A stretch of 64,000 nt of DNA from Prevotella lacticifex (GCF_019973375.1 NZ_BPTV01000001.1:1116001-1180000), one strand, 5' to 3'; counted from the first letter of the stretch, positions 52,046 to 61,337 are shown. Notes: generated from the sequence alone by a model not told the origin. A program made the numbers and translations.

Positions 52046-52585
52046 ATGAGAAAATTATTTTTGTTGATCGTGGCAGCAATTACGCTTGCCGGATGTACAA
52101 CATCTTATGATGCCGTTATCGGTACCGATGGCAGACCCCTGTCGAAGGAGGAGAGTGCTAAGGTCATACGCAATACAGTCCGGAGCAAGGTGGAAAACCG
52201 TGATTTCCGCATCCTCGTCGACGAGATGAACCCCATTAGCGGTCCGACACTGCATCTCAGGGATAACGACTGGGCATTGGAGGTGCACCGCGACTCCATC
52301 GGCTCGGTGCTGCCATACTTCGGACGCGGGTATAACGTTCCTTACGGTTCGGCCATGGGCATGCATTTCATAACACGTATGGACAGCTACTCCGTTGAGC
52401 ATCCGAAAGATAATATGTGGATTGTTAAAATCCGCTGCCACACCGTGCAGGAGGGCTATGACTTCCAGATTCAGGTTTTCGACAACGGACGGGCATACAT
52501 CAGTGTCAACACGCGCTACCGCGATATGATCAGCTATAATGGCTATGTCGACCTGAGGGGTATCGCCCTCAAACGCGTGCAGTAG
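52046..52585 (+). CDS. DUF4251 family lipoprotein
   Basis: 179-residue lipoprotein (lipobox TLAGC, C17) of a Bacteroidetes family with unknown function. It shows the family pattern of a beta-sandwich: FRILVDEMNPISGPTLHLRD, the strongly conserved VLPYFGRGYNVPYGSAMGMH, then SVEHPKDNMWIVKIRC, and NGRAYISVNTRYRDMISYNG near the end. Follows an AGGAGGAAAG stretch that can act as a ribosome binding site. Probably periplasmic and co-transcribed with its neighbours. Confidence 0.85.
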   Translation: MRKLFLLIVAAITLAGCTTSYDAVIGTDGRPLSKEESAKVIRNTVRSKVENRDFRILVDEMNPISGPTLHLRDNDWALEVHRDSIGSVLPYFGRGYNVPYGSAMGMHFITRMDSYSVEHPKDNMWIVKIRCHTVQEGYDFQIQVFDNGRAYISVNTRYRDMISYNGYVDLRGIALKRVQ

Positions 52586-52616
52586 ATTCTTACAGTCAGG
52601 AAAAAACTAAAAACCG

Positions 52617-53756
52617 ATGAAAGTGATGAGAAACAGGCTCCTCGCCGTTATCGTTCTGATGGCATGCAGTTGTTTTGCCGCTATGGCCCAGGGCCGCAAC
52701 AGCATAGTGAAATATGTTACGGAAAACAACCTCTATCGCAGCGGCAATGATGTGACGGTTACGAATATCGATGTTGAATGGCCCGCATCTCTCGACGGCA
52801 ATGGCATGCCCGCACTGCAGAAGGTGCTGTGCAAGGAGCTGCTCGGCGTGTCGGCCACGACGATGGAGAACGGATGGCGCGAGTTCCATGCCTCCTTGGG
52901 CATGAGAATCAACCACATGCCTGACTCTGTTGTCCGTCACTACGTCTACGTCAAGCTTGAGCGGCTGTGGCAGGAGAACGGCCGCTATGCCTCATTCTAT
53001 CTGAAACGGCAGGAAGTGGGGCAGGACGGCGTGCAGAAAGCGGAGCTGAAGAAATTCATCACTTACGATATTGCCAACGATAAGGTCTTGAATCTCGATG
53101 ATGTCTTCAACGAGTACGTCGATGAGAATACTCGTGTGGCTTTTGAGGCCCTTCTCGATCAGGGGGCGTACTGTGATGCCGAGGACCGTCAGATGATTGA
53201 CCTCACGACTCTTCCCGCCGACTTTGCCGTCATGGGCAATGTCGCGCTGATAAACCTTGGCGGCCCTTACGACCACGACGATTTCGCTACGGTGTCGCTG
53301 AACAATCTCTATCAGCTCGGGTTGTTGAAGCATGGCTTTGTCAAGTGGCTCGAGGGTAAGACAAAATCGAAACCGAAAAAGAAAGAGAGTGTGTTAGCAC
53401 CGGCCAATTTCGACGCATCATTGGCTGGCGATTCCATAGTTTATAATATTAATGCCGCCCCGTTGTTTCCTGGCGGTCAGGACTCGCTCATAGCGTTTAT
53501 CAAATCGAATATCACTTACCCTGCCGTCGATATGGCCCTGAAACACCAGGGACGTGTCACTCTGTCGTTTGTCGTTGAGGCCGACGGCTCGCTCAGCGAC
53601 GTCACCGTCGTTGAACCGCTGTCGCCCGGACTCGACCGTGAGGCCGTCAGAGTGGTAAGACTTATGCCGAAACTGAGGCCCGGGGAGCGCAATGGAGTCA
53701 ATGTGCGCACACGCATGACTTTGCCCATTTATTTCCGCTTAAGTAACAATTCGTAA
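52617..53756 (+). CDS. Exported protein with DUF3298-like region and TonB C-terminal domain
   Basis: 379 residues with signal peptide (LLAVIVLMACSCFAAMAQG). The N-terminal two-thirds resembles the DUF3298/RsiV-like fold (TYDIANDKVLNLDDVFNEYV). The last 90 residues form a TonB C-terminal domain: GGQDSLIAFIKSNITYPAVD, GRVTLSFVVEADGSLSDVTV, RLMPKLRPGERNGVNVRTRM, TLPIYF. Unlike classical TonB there is no N-terminal membrane anchor with a Pro-rich spacer; the domain is carried on a periplasmic protein. Start at 52617; an ATG at 52623 is an alternative. Confidence 0.82.
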   Translation: MKVMRNRLLAVIVLMACSCFAAMAQGRNSIVKYVTENNLYRSGNDVTVTNIDVEWPASLDGNGMPALQKVLCKELLGVSATTMENGWREFHASLGMRINHMPDSVVRHYVYVKLERLWQENGRYASFYLKRQEVGQDGVQKAELKKFITYDIANDKVLNLDDVFNEYVDENTRVAFEALLDQGAYCDAEDRQMIDLTTLPADFAVMGNVALINLGGPYDHDDFATVSLNNLYQLGLLKHGFVKWLEGKTKSKPKKKESVLAPANFDASLAGDSIVYNINAAPLFPGGQDSLIAFIKSNITYPAVDMALKHQGRVTLSFVVEADGSLSDVTVVEPLSPGLDREAVRVVRLMPKLRPGERNGVNVRTRMTLPIYFRLSNNS

Positions 53757-54022
53757 GCAGATTCTGTTTTGTTTACAAAATTAATCTTATAGTTTTTCAC
53801 TAAGTTTGAGTTTGCTGTGGCTTAATGGTACAATTAGATATGTGTTTTCGGGAATTATCTGACATAATGACATATTATAGCCGTTATATAGGGATTATTT
53901 GTAAAGTGAAGTGTCAAAATGTAACTTTAAGCCCCAAAAAGTTATAGTTTCAAACTGTAAGCAGTGCAATAGATTAGTAACCAAAAGTGGGCAAAATTTT
54001 ATTATAAAATAGTGTTAAAACC
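53757..54022. other. AT-rich intergenic region
   Basis: No gene, clear terminator or known repeat is seen here. It ends at the promoter of the MORN-type protein gene. Confidence 0.5.
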
Positions 54023-54055
54023 TTTGGCGGTTCGATATTTATGCGCTAAATTTGC
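54023..54055 (+). promoter_or_regulatory. Promoter of the MORN/YwqK-type protein gene
   Basis: TTTG at 54023-54026, a 20-base spacer and TAAATTTGC at 54047-54055. The leader is about 45 bases. Confidence 0.8.
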
Positions 54056-54107
54056 ACTCAGAAAACAAGAAACAAGGACTTAACTAACAATTTAAAACTT
54101 AAATGAT

Positions 54108-54617
54108 ATGAAGAAGTTACTTTTAATCGCTGTTATGTCAATGATTTCAGTTTGTGGCTTCGCACGTAAGAATGTAACTACAACCGTTGTGTCGCAGGAC
54201 ACAGTCTACTATAACGGTCAGCTCGCGAAGGTCGCAAGTCGTGAGAATGCCGAGTACTATCGTCTCTTCGCTAAGGAGAGCTTCAACGGCAAGGAACGTA
54301 GCGTGTTCCAGGACTATTACCTCAATGGTAATCTCCGTATGGAGGGTGGCTACAACTTCGTTGACTTGTGCAATGATAAGAATACGGTCCTTGACGGACT
54401 CGTTGTCACTTACTATCCTAACGGAAAGCAGAAGTGGCAGTGCAACTATAAGAATGGCAAGCGCCAGGGGTATCTCACACTGTTGCTCCGCGACGGTAGC
54501 GTGGTGGTGGCTCAGTATGATAATGGTGATCTCGTTCACAACTACCTCATGGTCACCCATTCGAACGGACAGATGGAGAAGGTCTCTGTGAAAGAGTATG
54601 CTCATCTGCTGATGTAA
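54108..54617 (+). CDS. Exported MORN-repeat (YwqK-like) protein
   Basis: 169 residues with a signal peptide (MKKLLLIAVMSMISVCGFA). It contains MORN-type repeats of the YwqK kind: YYLNGNLRMEGGYNFVD, GLVVTYYPNGKQKWQCNYKN, GKRQGYLTLLLRDGSVVVAQ, YDNGDLVHNY and HSNGQMEKV. YwqK-like proteins are often labelled antitoxins, but here the signal peptide places it outside the cytoplasm and no toxin gene is adjacent, so that label should not be carried over. Role unknown. Confidence 0.8.
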   Translation: MKKLLLIAVMSMISVCGFARKNVTTTVVSQDTVYYNGQLAKVASRENAEYYRLFAKESFNGKERSVFQDYYLNGNLRMEGGYNFVDLCNDKNTVLDGLVVTYYPNGKQKWQCNYKNGKRQGYLTLLLRDGSVVVAQYDNGDLVHNYLMVTHSNGQMEKVSVKEYAHLLM

Positions 54618-54708
54618 AAGTTCAACCTTTGTACCTTACTAATGCCAGTACACACTTTCGAATTTCAATAATGCAGTAATGATTATAAACCTCAAGTAAA
54701 TCTTTCTT

Positions 54709-54748
54709 CCCCAGGACACTCGGCGGAGTCACTCCTGGGGATTTTTTT
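54709..54748 (+). terminator. Terminator after the MORN protein gene
   Basis: CCCCAGGA (54709-54716) pairs with TCCTGGGG (54733-54740), followed by ATTTTTTT. Confidence 0.9.
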
Positions 54749-54829
54749 ATGTCTTGTCGGTGGCAAGGGAAAAGAGAAGAATTTATAGTTCTTACGGTAG
54801 TCAACATTATTACTGATAAGTCGGGATAG

Positions 54830-55070
54830 ATAATTGAATACTGGCAACAGAATGTAAAAATAAATCATATTGCTCTGTGTTTTGTTCCGCCTTTGTACGG
54901 CGTTGATTATCAATGGCTTACCAATACATGCCATTTTGCGTTCTAAAACTGTCCGTTTTAGGATGCAAAACGGTCCGTTTCGCAGGCTGAAATGGGCCGT
55001 TTCGCAAGCCGAAATGGTATGTTTGGAAAAGGTGTAAAAATAATTCAATATCGGTTTGTTGTTGCGTTGA
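54830..55070 (+). repeat. 22-bp-period repeat family, locus E (three units plus terminal unit)
   Basis: Units at 54943-54964, 54965-54986, 54987-55008 and 55009-55030, with cores AAAACTGTCCGTTTT, AAACGGTCCGTTT, AAATGGGCCGTTT and AAATGGTATG. Left flank (GGCAACAGAATGTAAAAATA, ATCAATGGCTTACCAATACA) and right flank (GGTGTAAAAATAATTCAATA) match locus B at 9.1 kb. Confidence 0.85.
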
Positions 55071-55344
55071 CCTTTCCAGAGCTATATGGATGATTGATAA
55101 AGCAGCATGCTATTGATTAATCTTTGCACCCATAGAATTAATCAATAAACCTCAACTTTGTAACTGTCTGGCTACGGTTCTTTCATTTAAATTTAGACTG
55201 ACATGGCATGATTGTTGCTCAGTCTCCGCTTTACCGCAGAAATGCTATTTGTAGTAAAGGTCTGATGACCAATGGATAAAGTATCCCCTACCCAAGCTGG
55301 ATGTAGCTTAGGGCTTATTATATATCCCTCAAAATTAACGACCT

Positions 55345-56526
55345 CTACAGACTGAGAAGAGAAATAGCATAGGCCAAGCTGTTCTTGGCGTAAGATGCAA
55401 TGGCTGAGAACTTGACTTTAAAGAGTTCTTTCCTCTTTCTGATGGTCTCTGGCAGGTGCTTTTTGGAGGCTATGGTGTAGATGATATAAACAAGCTTCTG
55501 GATCGAGTCCAAGTTTCTGGCCGACTTTGTTTCTTTTCTCTTTGTGCGGTCCTGGCGCATTCTTGCATCCAGCGTCCAATGGAGATTGTTCTCGATTCCC
55601 CAGTGCATGCGGCTGATTCGATCCAAAGTCTGTGCCCTTTCTTCCAAACTGGTTATATAGTACCTCGTCTGTTTTTGTTCCGTTCCGCTTTTCTTTTCAA
55701 TCGTATGCGTGTCTATGGCAATCACAGCCTTGACATTGAGGAATTTTTCAAGCGCCTTGATACCGGATATGTCTGAATATACACGGCATCGGCGTTGGTA
55801 CAGCCTCCCGTGGGCAAGTTCCCACTCCGTCTTCCATTCGTCGTTAGGATGCAGCGTAGGCACAGCGTCCTCTACCGACCATCTTGCTGCTTTCTGGTTG
55901 GCTTTCAGCGCAATAAGATAGTCAGCTCCCTTCCCGACGATGCCTTTGATGATAGAACTTTGGCACGACATGGCATCCGCAGTTATAACGCATCCATTCA
56001 TGTAGTCAGCCCGCTCTATGATTTTGGGCACAGCCTTTATCTCATTGCTTTTCACCTCACACATTTCAGTGTCAAGCGGCAACCGGTCGGTCACGCTGAA
56101 AGCAGTCACAACATCAGGAGAGCGTCCGTCGCCAATTTTCGTACCCAGCATGAACTTGCCGTCAATTGCAATGTGCCGTCTGTTTGCTCCATCATGCTCC
56201 GACACGTATTTTCGTGATAATGTCGAAACCAAAGAGGCCAAAGTAATGTCGTCGATTCCACCTTCCATCCTGCAAAGTGTGGGCTCGGACGGACATCCCT
56301 TAGCAAGAATGCCGAGGTGGTCTTGCAAGTAGCTCAAATGGATCGTTCCAAAGGCCACAATGTCCTTGCGAGTCTCGCAGCCGCATGCCCTGGCCAAAAT
56401 AACCAGCAGAAGCATGTCGGACAACTTGTGTTTACAGTTGCCTTTGTTCATCCTACGATAATCTGGTACTGAGTGGATAAAATTTAACAAATCTCGGCTC
56501 AGCAAATGCGGTTTTTCAACCGCCAA
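55345..56526 (-). CDS. ISAs1-family DDE transposase, copy 2 (lacks own ATG)
   Basis: Same 393-residue product as the copy at 18191-19372, again starting at a TTG (56526) with a stop four codons upstream. The catalytic motifs (IAIDGKF, ITADAMSCQ, HWGIENNLHW) are intact, so the enzyme itself could work if a start and promoter were supplied. Confidence 0.88.
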   Translation of the reverse strand: MAVEKPHLLSRDLLNFIHSVPDYRRMNKGNCKHKLSDMLLLVILARACGCETRKDIVAFGTIHLSYLQDHLGILAKGCPSEPTLCRMEGGIDDITLASLVSTLSRKYVSEHDGANRRHIAIDGKFMLGTKIGDGRSPDVVTAFSVTDRLPLDTEMCEVKSNEIKAVPKIIERADYMNGCVITADAMSCQSSIIKGIVGKGADYLIALKANQKAARWSVEDAVPTLHPNDEWKTEWELAHGRLYQRRCRVYSDISGIKALEKFLNVKAVIAIDTHTIEKKSGTEQKQTRYYITSLEERAQTLDRISRMHWGIENNLHWTLDARMRQDRTKRKETKSARNLDSIQKLVYIIYTIASKKHLPETIRKRKELFKVKFSAIASYAKNSLAYAISLLSL

Positions 56527-56736
56527 ACTCTTAATCCCTTATAGGGAAGAAAAAGTTGCATCCGAGATGATAAAAGTGCGTAATTGTTTGGTTATTAGCT
56601 AATTATTTTGTATCTTTGCAGTGTAAAAAGAAGAGGGGGCACAAAGTGCACTAATCGCACAAATACCATAAACCCCCTCTTCAAAAATAAAAATATATGA
56701 CAAAAGGTATTAAGAGCCTGGCGGTTGAGAAACCGC
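56508..56736 (+). promoter_or_regulatory. Possible invertible promoter/start-codon segment of the ISAs1 element, copy 2
   Basis: Same arrangement as 19354-19582: 28-bp imperfect inverted repeats at 56508-56535 and 56709-56736 enclosing TATCTTTGC (56611-56619), the 10-bp leader hairpin and the ATG at 56697. Both copies show the segment in the same, transposase-distal orientation. Confidence 0.65.
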
Positions 56737-56813
56737 CTTCGGGCGTTTGTGCCTATCGTCACATTCATTTAAACGGATTACATTGTGACATATTGTCTTC
56801 TATGTCGGCTTAA
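56697..56813 (+). CDS. 38-codon frame duplicating the transposase N-terminus, copy 2
   Basis: Same as 19543-19659: MTKGIKSLAVEKP then unrelated residues to a stop. Best read as the severed 5' end of the transposase gene. Confidence 0.5.
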   Translation: MTKGIKSLAVEKPPSGVCAYRHIHLNGLHCDILSSMSA

Positions 56814-56909
56814 ATGAAAGAGCCCTTACTGTCTGGCTAAACCTCGACTGCAAGACACTGGCAATAACCTAAACATTGAAGTTCCTTTAGATGGGCTAAG
56901 GGCCGTATC

Positions 56910-58382
56910 TTAAAATTGAGTGTAGATGAATGGCTGCACATTGAGGCTGCTGAAGTTGATGACTAACTGTACTGTAGCAGCGAATATCACAAACTTTACG
57001 TACCATGGCAGGGCCGCAAAGCGGTTCTTCAGCCAGTTGTAGTCGTCGTGGCGGATGCTGTGTAGCTCCAGGCCGAGGGCAACGATGAGCAGCCATAGTG
57101 GTCGGGCTATGGCGAAAGCTATGAGATCGTGGATGTTGAGATCGGTAAACATCCTTGAAATCATTGTTATAGCAGTAGGGAGACTGTCGGCGCGGAAGAA
57201 TATCCACGATATGCAGATGAATGTGAACATCAGCGTCCAGCATATTATTCTTACGAAAAGCGTGTTCGGGATTCTGTCGAGGAACAGCCGTTTGCCGACT
57301 TTGTGGGCTGCGAGGGCCGTTCCGTGTATTGCTCCCCAGACAACGAACATCCATGATGCTCCGTGCCACAGACCTGCAAGGAGCATCGTGAGGAAACCGT
57401 TGAGGCACGTACGTGCAAGGCCTTTGCGGTTGCCGCCAAGGGGTATGTAGAAGTAATCGCGGAACCATGTCGACAGGGCTATGTGCCAGCGGCGCCAGAA
57501 CTCAGTGGGGTTGAGGCTCTGATACGGGAAGTTGAAGTTGTCGCGCAACTCTATACCCATCAGTGCCGCCAGACCGATGGCCATGTCGCTATAACCGGAG
57601 AAATCGCAGAAGATCTGAAGAGTGAATCCGATGGCGGCCATGAGGTTCTCGATGCCGGTGTAGGCCGTCGGGTCGTCGAAAACCCATGTGTTGAACTGTG
57701 CTATGTAGTCGGCGATAACGGCTTTCTTTATCAGTCCGACGATAATCAGGCAGAGTCCTATCGAAGGGTTGGCTTTCCCGGTTGTGGCTGTCGGCAGGCG
57801 GTGGCGCAACTGTGGTATGAGCACTTCGGCCCTTGTGATGGGACCGGCCATAAGCAGCGGGAAGAAGGTGAGATAGAAGAGATATTCGGGTAGGGGAGTC
57901 TCACTTGTGAATTTCCACTTGTATACGTCGATGCTATAGCTGATAGCCTGGAAAGTGTAGAATGATATTCCGACGGGAAGCAGCAGGTCGAGTGGGGCAA
58001 AGTTGGAATGTACGATGCTGTTGATCGTGGAGATGAAAAAATTGGTATATTTGAAGTAGAGGAGCGGAGCAAGGTCGACGATGATGATTACCGTCAGCCA
58101 CAGACGGCGGAAGCGGTCGGAATGCATCATCTGCCGTGTCGACCACCAGGAGAAAATGGCCGTGGCCGGGAGAAGAACCATCAGCGGGCCGTTGGCTTTC
58201 CATGCAAAGAACAGGCTGAAGATGGTGACATAGGTGAGGATTAGTCGCCGGTGTGTTCTGCCGAGAGCTATATATATAATGTAGAAGATGACGAAGGCTG
58301 CGAAAAAAGACAGCGAGACGAATGACCAGTCCTTCTCGGGCTGTATCAGCAATCGCAATATTTTTTCGTAGTCGGGCAACAA
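56910..58382 (-). CDS. MBOAT family O-acyltransferase (AlgI-like)
   Basis: Polytopic membrane O-acyltransferase, 490 residues, of the AlgI/PatA/DltB superfamily, which moves acyl (usually acetyl) groups across the membrane onto a polysaccharide. Signatures: PVGISFYTFQAISYSIDVYK, FFPLLMAGPITRA, the NPTEFWRRWHIALSTWFRDY block with H300, FYIPLGGNRKG, and the catalytic GLWHGASWMF (H340). The only start in this frame is TTG (58382), because a TAG lies three codons upstream and the next ATG is inside a membrane segment. The preceding SGNH gene ends 107 bases earlier, so the pair forms one acyl-transfer unit. Confidence 0.9.
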   Translation of the reverse strand: MLPDYEKILRLLIQPEKDWSFVSLSFFAAFVIFYIIYIALGRTHRRLILTYVTIFSLFFAWKANGPLMVLLPATAIFSWWSTRQMMHSDRFRRLWLTVIIIVDLAPLLYFKYTNFFISTINSIVHSNFAPLDLLLPVGISFYTFQAISYSIDVYKWKFTSETPLPEYLFYLTFFPLLMAGPITRAEVLIPQLRHRLPTATTGKANPSIGLCLIIVGLIKKAVIADYIAQFNTWVFDDPTAYTGIENLMAAIGFTLQIFCDFSGYSDMAIGLAALMGIELRDNFNFPYQSLNPTEFWRRWHIALSTWFRDYFYIPLGGNRKGLARTCLNGFLTMLLAGLWHGASWMFVVWGAIHGTALAAHKVGKRLFLDRIPNTLFVRIICWTLMFTFICISWIFFRADSLPTAITMISRMFTDLNIHDLIAFAIARPLWLLIVALGLELHSIRHDDYNWLKNRFAALPWYVKFVIFAATVQLVINFSSLNVQPFIYTQF

Positions 58383-58489
58383 TCTTCTCTATATTTTTAG
58401 TTCCAAATGTGATGGCAGAAACGTCAGAACGTGGATGTAATGATGTGACCGGATTAGAATCCGGCTTCATGTCAGCCGTGAGCGTGTAT

Positions 58490-59299
58490 TCACTTAAAAT
58501 ACCGGCGGTGGCGTTCGGGATTGTCGGTGCCGGTGAATGCGCTGAAGGTGGTCTGGTAATAATCGGTGAACGTATGGCGGTATTTCTTCTGCGGGCGGCG
58601 CATGACGATGGGGTGTGATGTTTCTCCGGCTGTTCCCATCCACTGGGCCACGCGGTCCATCCATGAGTACGACGCGCTGACGGTGGGGTGGATGTGGTCG
58701 TTGCTCCGCTCAAGGGTGAGAGCTGACGAGTCGAAGAACCGCTTACGGCCTACGGCGGCAAGGATTGTAGAGTCCATGCCGGTGTCCTTCTTCCAGTTTG
58801 GTGGACTTATCCATACGTAGGGCTTTTGTCCTATTTTGCGGAGAATGGCCGAGATGTACTGCTTTCGGTCGGCGAGGTCGCGGACGAAGAGCTCGTTGCT
58901 GCCAAGGCATATTATGAAGAATGTGGGATGGTATCGTTGGATGTATGTGTCGAGCAGATTACTCTCGGCGAACGACTGTGTCGTGGCGCTGAACCATGTT
59001 ATGCTGTACAACTTATGGCCGTTGGCCTGACAGTATTCGTCAAGACGGTAGAAGAGTCCGCTCGTCATGGAGTCGCCGAAGAAGAGAACGGTCTGTCGGG
59101 TGGTGTCGACACGGGATGCTCCGTTGTCGCGGTCGGGGGTGTCGGCAACCGCCGTAGTGTCGTGCATCAGCTGACTGAGGTCCAGCTTCTTAAACTTGAA
59201 TCCATTGACCGTGAGCTCATTGCTGCCGCTGACGGCATAGATAATTGCCGCTACCAGCGTCAGCACTAAAATCGCCCATATCTTCAGCCGCTCCTGCAT
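58490..59299 (-). CDS. SGNH-hydrolase-fold protein, partner of the MBOAT acyltransferase
   Basis: 269 residues: one N-terminal membrane anchor (IWAILVLTLVAAIIYAVSGS), then a periplasmic SGNH domain with FFGDSMTSG (Ser77), CLGSNELF (Gly133/Asn135) and DHIHP (Asp201, His204), a full catalytic set. Proteins of this type (AlgJ/AlgX/PatB-like) receive the acyl group from the MBOAT protein and transfer it to a polysaccharide. Gene order (six bases after xth, just before the MBOAT gene) supports this. The acceptor glycan is unknown. Confidence 0.85.
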   Translation of the reverse strand: MQERLKIWAILVLTLVAAIIYAVSGSNELTVNGFKFKKLDLSQLMHDTTAVADTPDRDNGASRVDTTRQTVLFFGDSMTSGLFYRLDEYCQANGHKLYSITWFSATTQSFAESNLLDTYIQRYHPTFFIICLGSNELFVRDLADRKQYISAILRKIGQKPYVWISPPNWKKDTGMDSTILAAVGRKRFFDSSALTLERSNDHIHPTVSASYSWMDRVAQWMGTAGETSHPIVMRRPQKKYRHTFTDYYQTTFSAFTGTDNPERHRRYFK

Positions 59300-59305
59300 C
59301 AGCTG

Positions 59306-60073
59306 CTATCTCAAATCGAGTTCGACAGGACAGTGGTCGCTGCCCATGACATCGGTGAGAATCTTGGCATCGGTGAGGCGGTCGGCGAGTCGGTCGCTGA
59401 TGAGGAAGTAGTCGATGCGCCAGCCTGCATTCTTCTCGCGGGCATGGAAACGGTACGACCACCAGCTGTAGGTCACCTGCTCAGGATAGAGCTTCCGGAA
59501 CGTGTCGGTGAACCCGTTGTCAAGCAACTGGGTCATCTTCTCACGCTCGGCATCGGTGAATCCGGCGTTCTTGTGGTTGCTTGACGGATTCTTGATGTCT
59601 ATCTCCTCGTGGGCAACGTTCATGTCGCCACATACAATGACAGGTTTCTTCTTGTCGAGGGAGTGGAGGTAGGACTGGAAATCGGTTTCCCACTGCATGC
59701 GGTAGTCAAGACGGCGGGGCAGACCGCCTTTCTCTTCAGCGTTCTGTGAGTTTGGCGTATATACGCAAACGAGATAAAAATCTTCCATCTCGAGGGTGAT
59801 AACGCGGCCTTCGTGGTCGTGCTCGTCGATGCCTATGCCGTTGGTTACCGACAGTGGGTGATGTTTGGTGAATATGGCCGTGCCGGAGTAGCCTTTGCGG
59901 TCGGCATAGTTCCAGTATGACTCGTAGCCGGGGAAACTGAGGTCGAGTTGGCCCTCCTGCATCTTCGTCTCCTGAAGACAGAAGAAGTCGGCATCGAGGC
60001 TGGTGAAGGTGTCCTCGAATCCTTTTTTCACTACGGCCCTGAGTCCGTTGACGTTCCAAGATATAAACTTCAT
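59306..60073 (-). CDS. xth: Exodeoxyribonuclease III
   Basis: Class II AP endonuclease/3'-5' exonuclease for base excision repair, 255 residues. Motifs: SWNVNGLRAVV (N7), LQETKMQ (E35), YTPNSQ, GDMNVAHEEIDIKNP, YSWWSYRF with WRIDYFLIS, and GSDHCPVEL (catalytic His). Complete. Upstream partner folE lies about 60 bases away. Confidence 0.95.
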   Translation of the reverse strand: MKFISWNVNGLRAVVKKGFEDTFTSLDADFFCLQETKMQEGQLDLSFPGYESYWNYADRKGYSGTAIFTKHHPLSVTNGIGIDEHDHEGRVITLEMEDFYLVCVYTPNSQNAEEKGGLPRRLDYRMQWETDFQSYLHSLDKKKPVIVCGDMNVAHEEIDIKNPSSNHKNAGFTDAEREKMTQLLDNGFTDTFRKLYPEQVTYSWWSYRFHAREKNAGWRIDYFLISDRLADRLTDAKILTDVMGSDHCPVELDLR

Positions 60074-60136
60074 GATCTATGTCTTTTTTCGGAATGATAT
60101 TATAGTCGGGGTGTTTTGCCTTCATGTTACTACCCC

Positions 60137-60730
60137 TCAGATGCGTTTGCTCTCGCCTCTGAGAAGGTTCATGAATTCGTTTCTGGTTTTCAGCGACTCG
60201 AATACGCCGCTGTATGCACTTGTCGTCGTGATGGAGTTTTGCTTTTCCACACCGCGCATCTGCATGCACATGTGTTTGGCCTCAATGACTACCATGACGC
60301 CCTGAGGCTTCAGCGTGTCGTTGATGCATTCCATTATCTGCTCGGTGAGACGCTCCTGCACTTGCAGCCGGTGCGAGAAGATGTCGACGACACGTGCTAT
60401 CTTGCTCAGTCCGGTTATGAAACCGTTCGGAATGTAAGCCACATGCACTTTTCCGTAGAATGGCAGCATGTGGTGTTCGCACATAGAGAAGAAGTCGATG
60501 TCCTTGACAATGACCATCTGGTTGTATTTCTCCTCAAAGAGGGCATCGGTAAGCACCTTTCTCGGGTCCTGAGTATAGCCACGGGTAAGTATCTGCATGG
60601 CTTTCGCCACCCGCATGGGGGTTTTCTGTAGTCCTTCTCGGTCTGGATTCTCACCCAACAGCGAGAGAATGCTTTTGTAGTGTTTCGCAAGTTCGTCAAG
60701 TCCCTCGCGGAATTCTGTTTCTGGATTCAT
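60137..60730 (-). CDS. folE: GTP cyclohydrolase I
   Basis: First enzyme of tetrahydrofolate synthesis, GTP to dihydroneopterin triphosphate, 197 residues from the ATG at 60730; the longer frame overlaps the SPOR gene. Zinc ligands C84 and H87 ([20 protein letters not shown]) and C155 (HMCMQMRGV) are present, as is [20 protein letters not shown]. Confidence 0.95.
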   Translation of the reverse strand: MNPETEFREGLDELAKHYKSILSLLGENPDREGLQKTPMRVAKAMQILTRGYTQDPRKVLTDALFEEKYNQMVIVKDIDFFSMCEHHMLPFYGKVHVAYIPNGFITGLSKIARVVDIFSHRLQVQERLTEQIMECINDTLKPQGVMVVIEAKHMCMQMRGVEKQNSITTTSAYSGVFESLKTRNEFMNLLRGESKRI

Positions 60731-60740
60731 TGTTGTTTTT

Positions 60741-61337
60741 TTAGAATATATCTTCGTCGTCAACGTATTCCACATCCCTCACGGTTATAGTGGAACGTAT
60801 AATGATGGCACCCTTGTAGCCTACCTTTCTTATCTGTCGCAGAGCCCCGAGGGCGGAGTTATACGTCCGGAAGTTTCCTACCCTGCAACTCCACCGTGGA
60901 CTGTAGAAGTGTACGTAAACGGGTTGTGACGGCAGCACCGACTTTACGCGCTGTCCGGCCCTTTCGGCTTCTTGTCTTGCCACGCGTGTGTTTCCTCCGG
61001 AATAGACCTGGATGCGGAATCCTTTCTCGTGGTGTATGCCGGTAGTGACCTTTGTCTTGGTCTCAGCAAGTTCTTCGGGAGTTTTCTTCCTTACCTTTAT
61101 CTTCCTGAGAACCATCTTCATGCGTCTGCCTCCGGTAGGATTCGCCGGTGCTTCCGGTGGCTCCGGCACTGTCGGTCTGGACTCAGTCGCAGGCTTTTTG
61201 GTCTTCTTTGGTGTCTGCTTTGCAGCCGGCTTGTTGTTTATCTGTGCGTCGATATCGGCACCATGTCCTACCGATTGCGCATTGCAGGGTGCCAGAGCCA
61301 GCAGCATGAAAGCTAATGTTATAAGGAATAATCTCAT
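60741..61337 (-). CDS. SPOR domain-containing exported protein
   Basis: 198 residues from the ATG at 61337, with signal peptide ([20 protein letters not shown]), a Pro/Lys/Thr-rich linker ([20 protein letters not shown]), and a C-terminal SPOR domain ([40 protein letters not shown]) that binds denuded peptidoglycan strands. Such proteins locate to division sites; the exact job is unknown. The stop lies 10 bases before the folE start, so they are co-transcribed. Confidence 0.87.
   Translation of the reverse strand: MRLFLITLAFMLLALAPCNAQSVGHGADIDAQINNKPAAKQTPKKTKKPATESRPTVPEPPEAPANPTGGRRMKMVLRKIKVRKKTPEELAETKTKVTTGIHHEKGFRIQVYSGGNTRVARQEAERAGQRVKSVLPSQPVYVHFYSPRWSCRVGNFRTYNSALGALRQIRKVGYKGAIIIRSTITVRDVEYVDDEDIF

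Larger units (their letters stand above)
55173..56827. mobile_element. ISAs1-family insertion sequence, copy 2 (1655 bp)
   Basis: Same length and layout as copy 1 at 18019-19673, with no difference noticed by eye. The target duplication ACTGTCTGGC lies at 55163-55172 and 56828-56837. It is inserted in intergenic DNA between the repeat locus E and the MBOAT gene. Its outward promoter points towards the MBOAT gene's 3' end, antisense to it. Confidence 0.93.

Noticed and set aside
54108..54617. Toxin-antitoxin system based on the YwqK-like annotation
   Set aside because: The protein has a signal peptide and no adjacent toxin-like gene; MORN repeats alone do not indicate an antitoxin.
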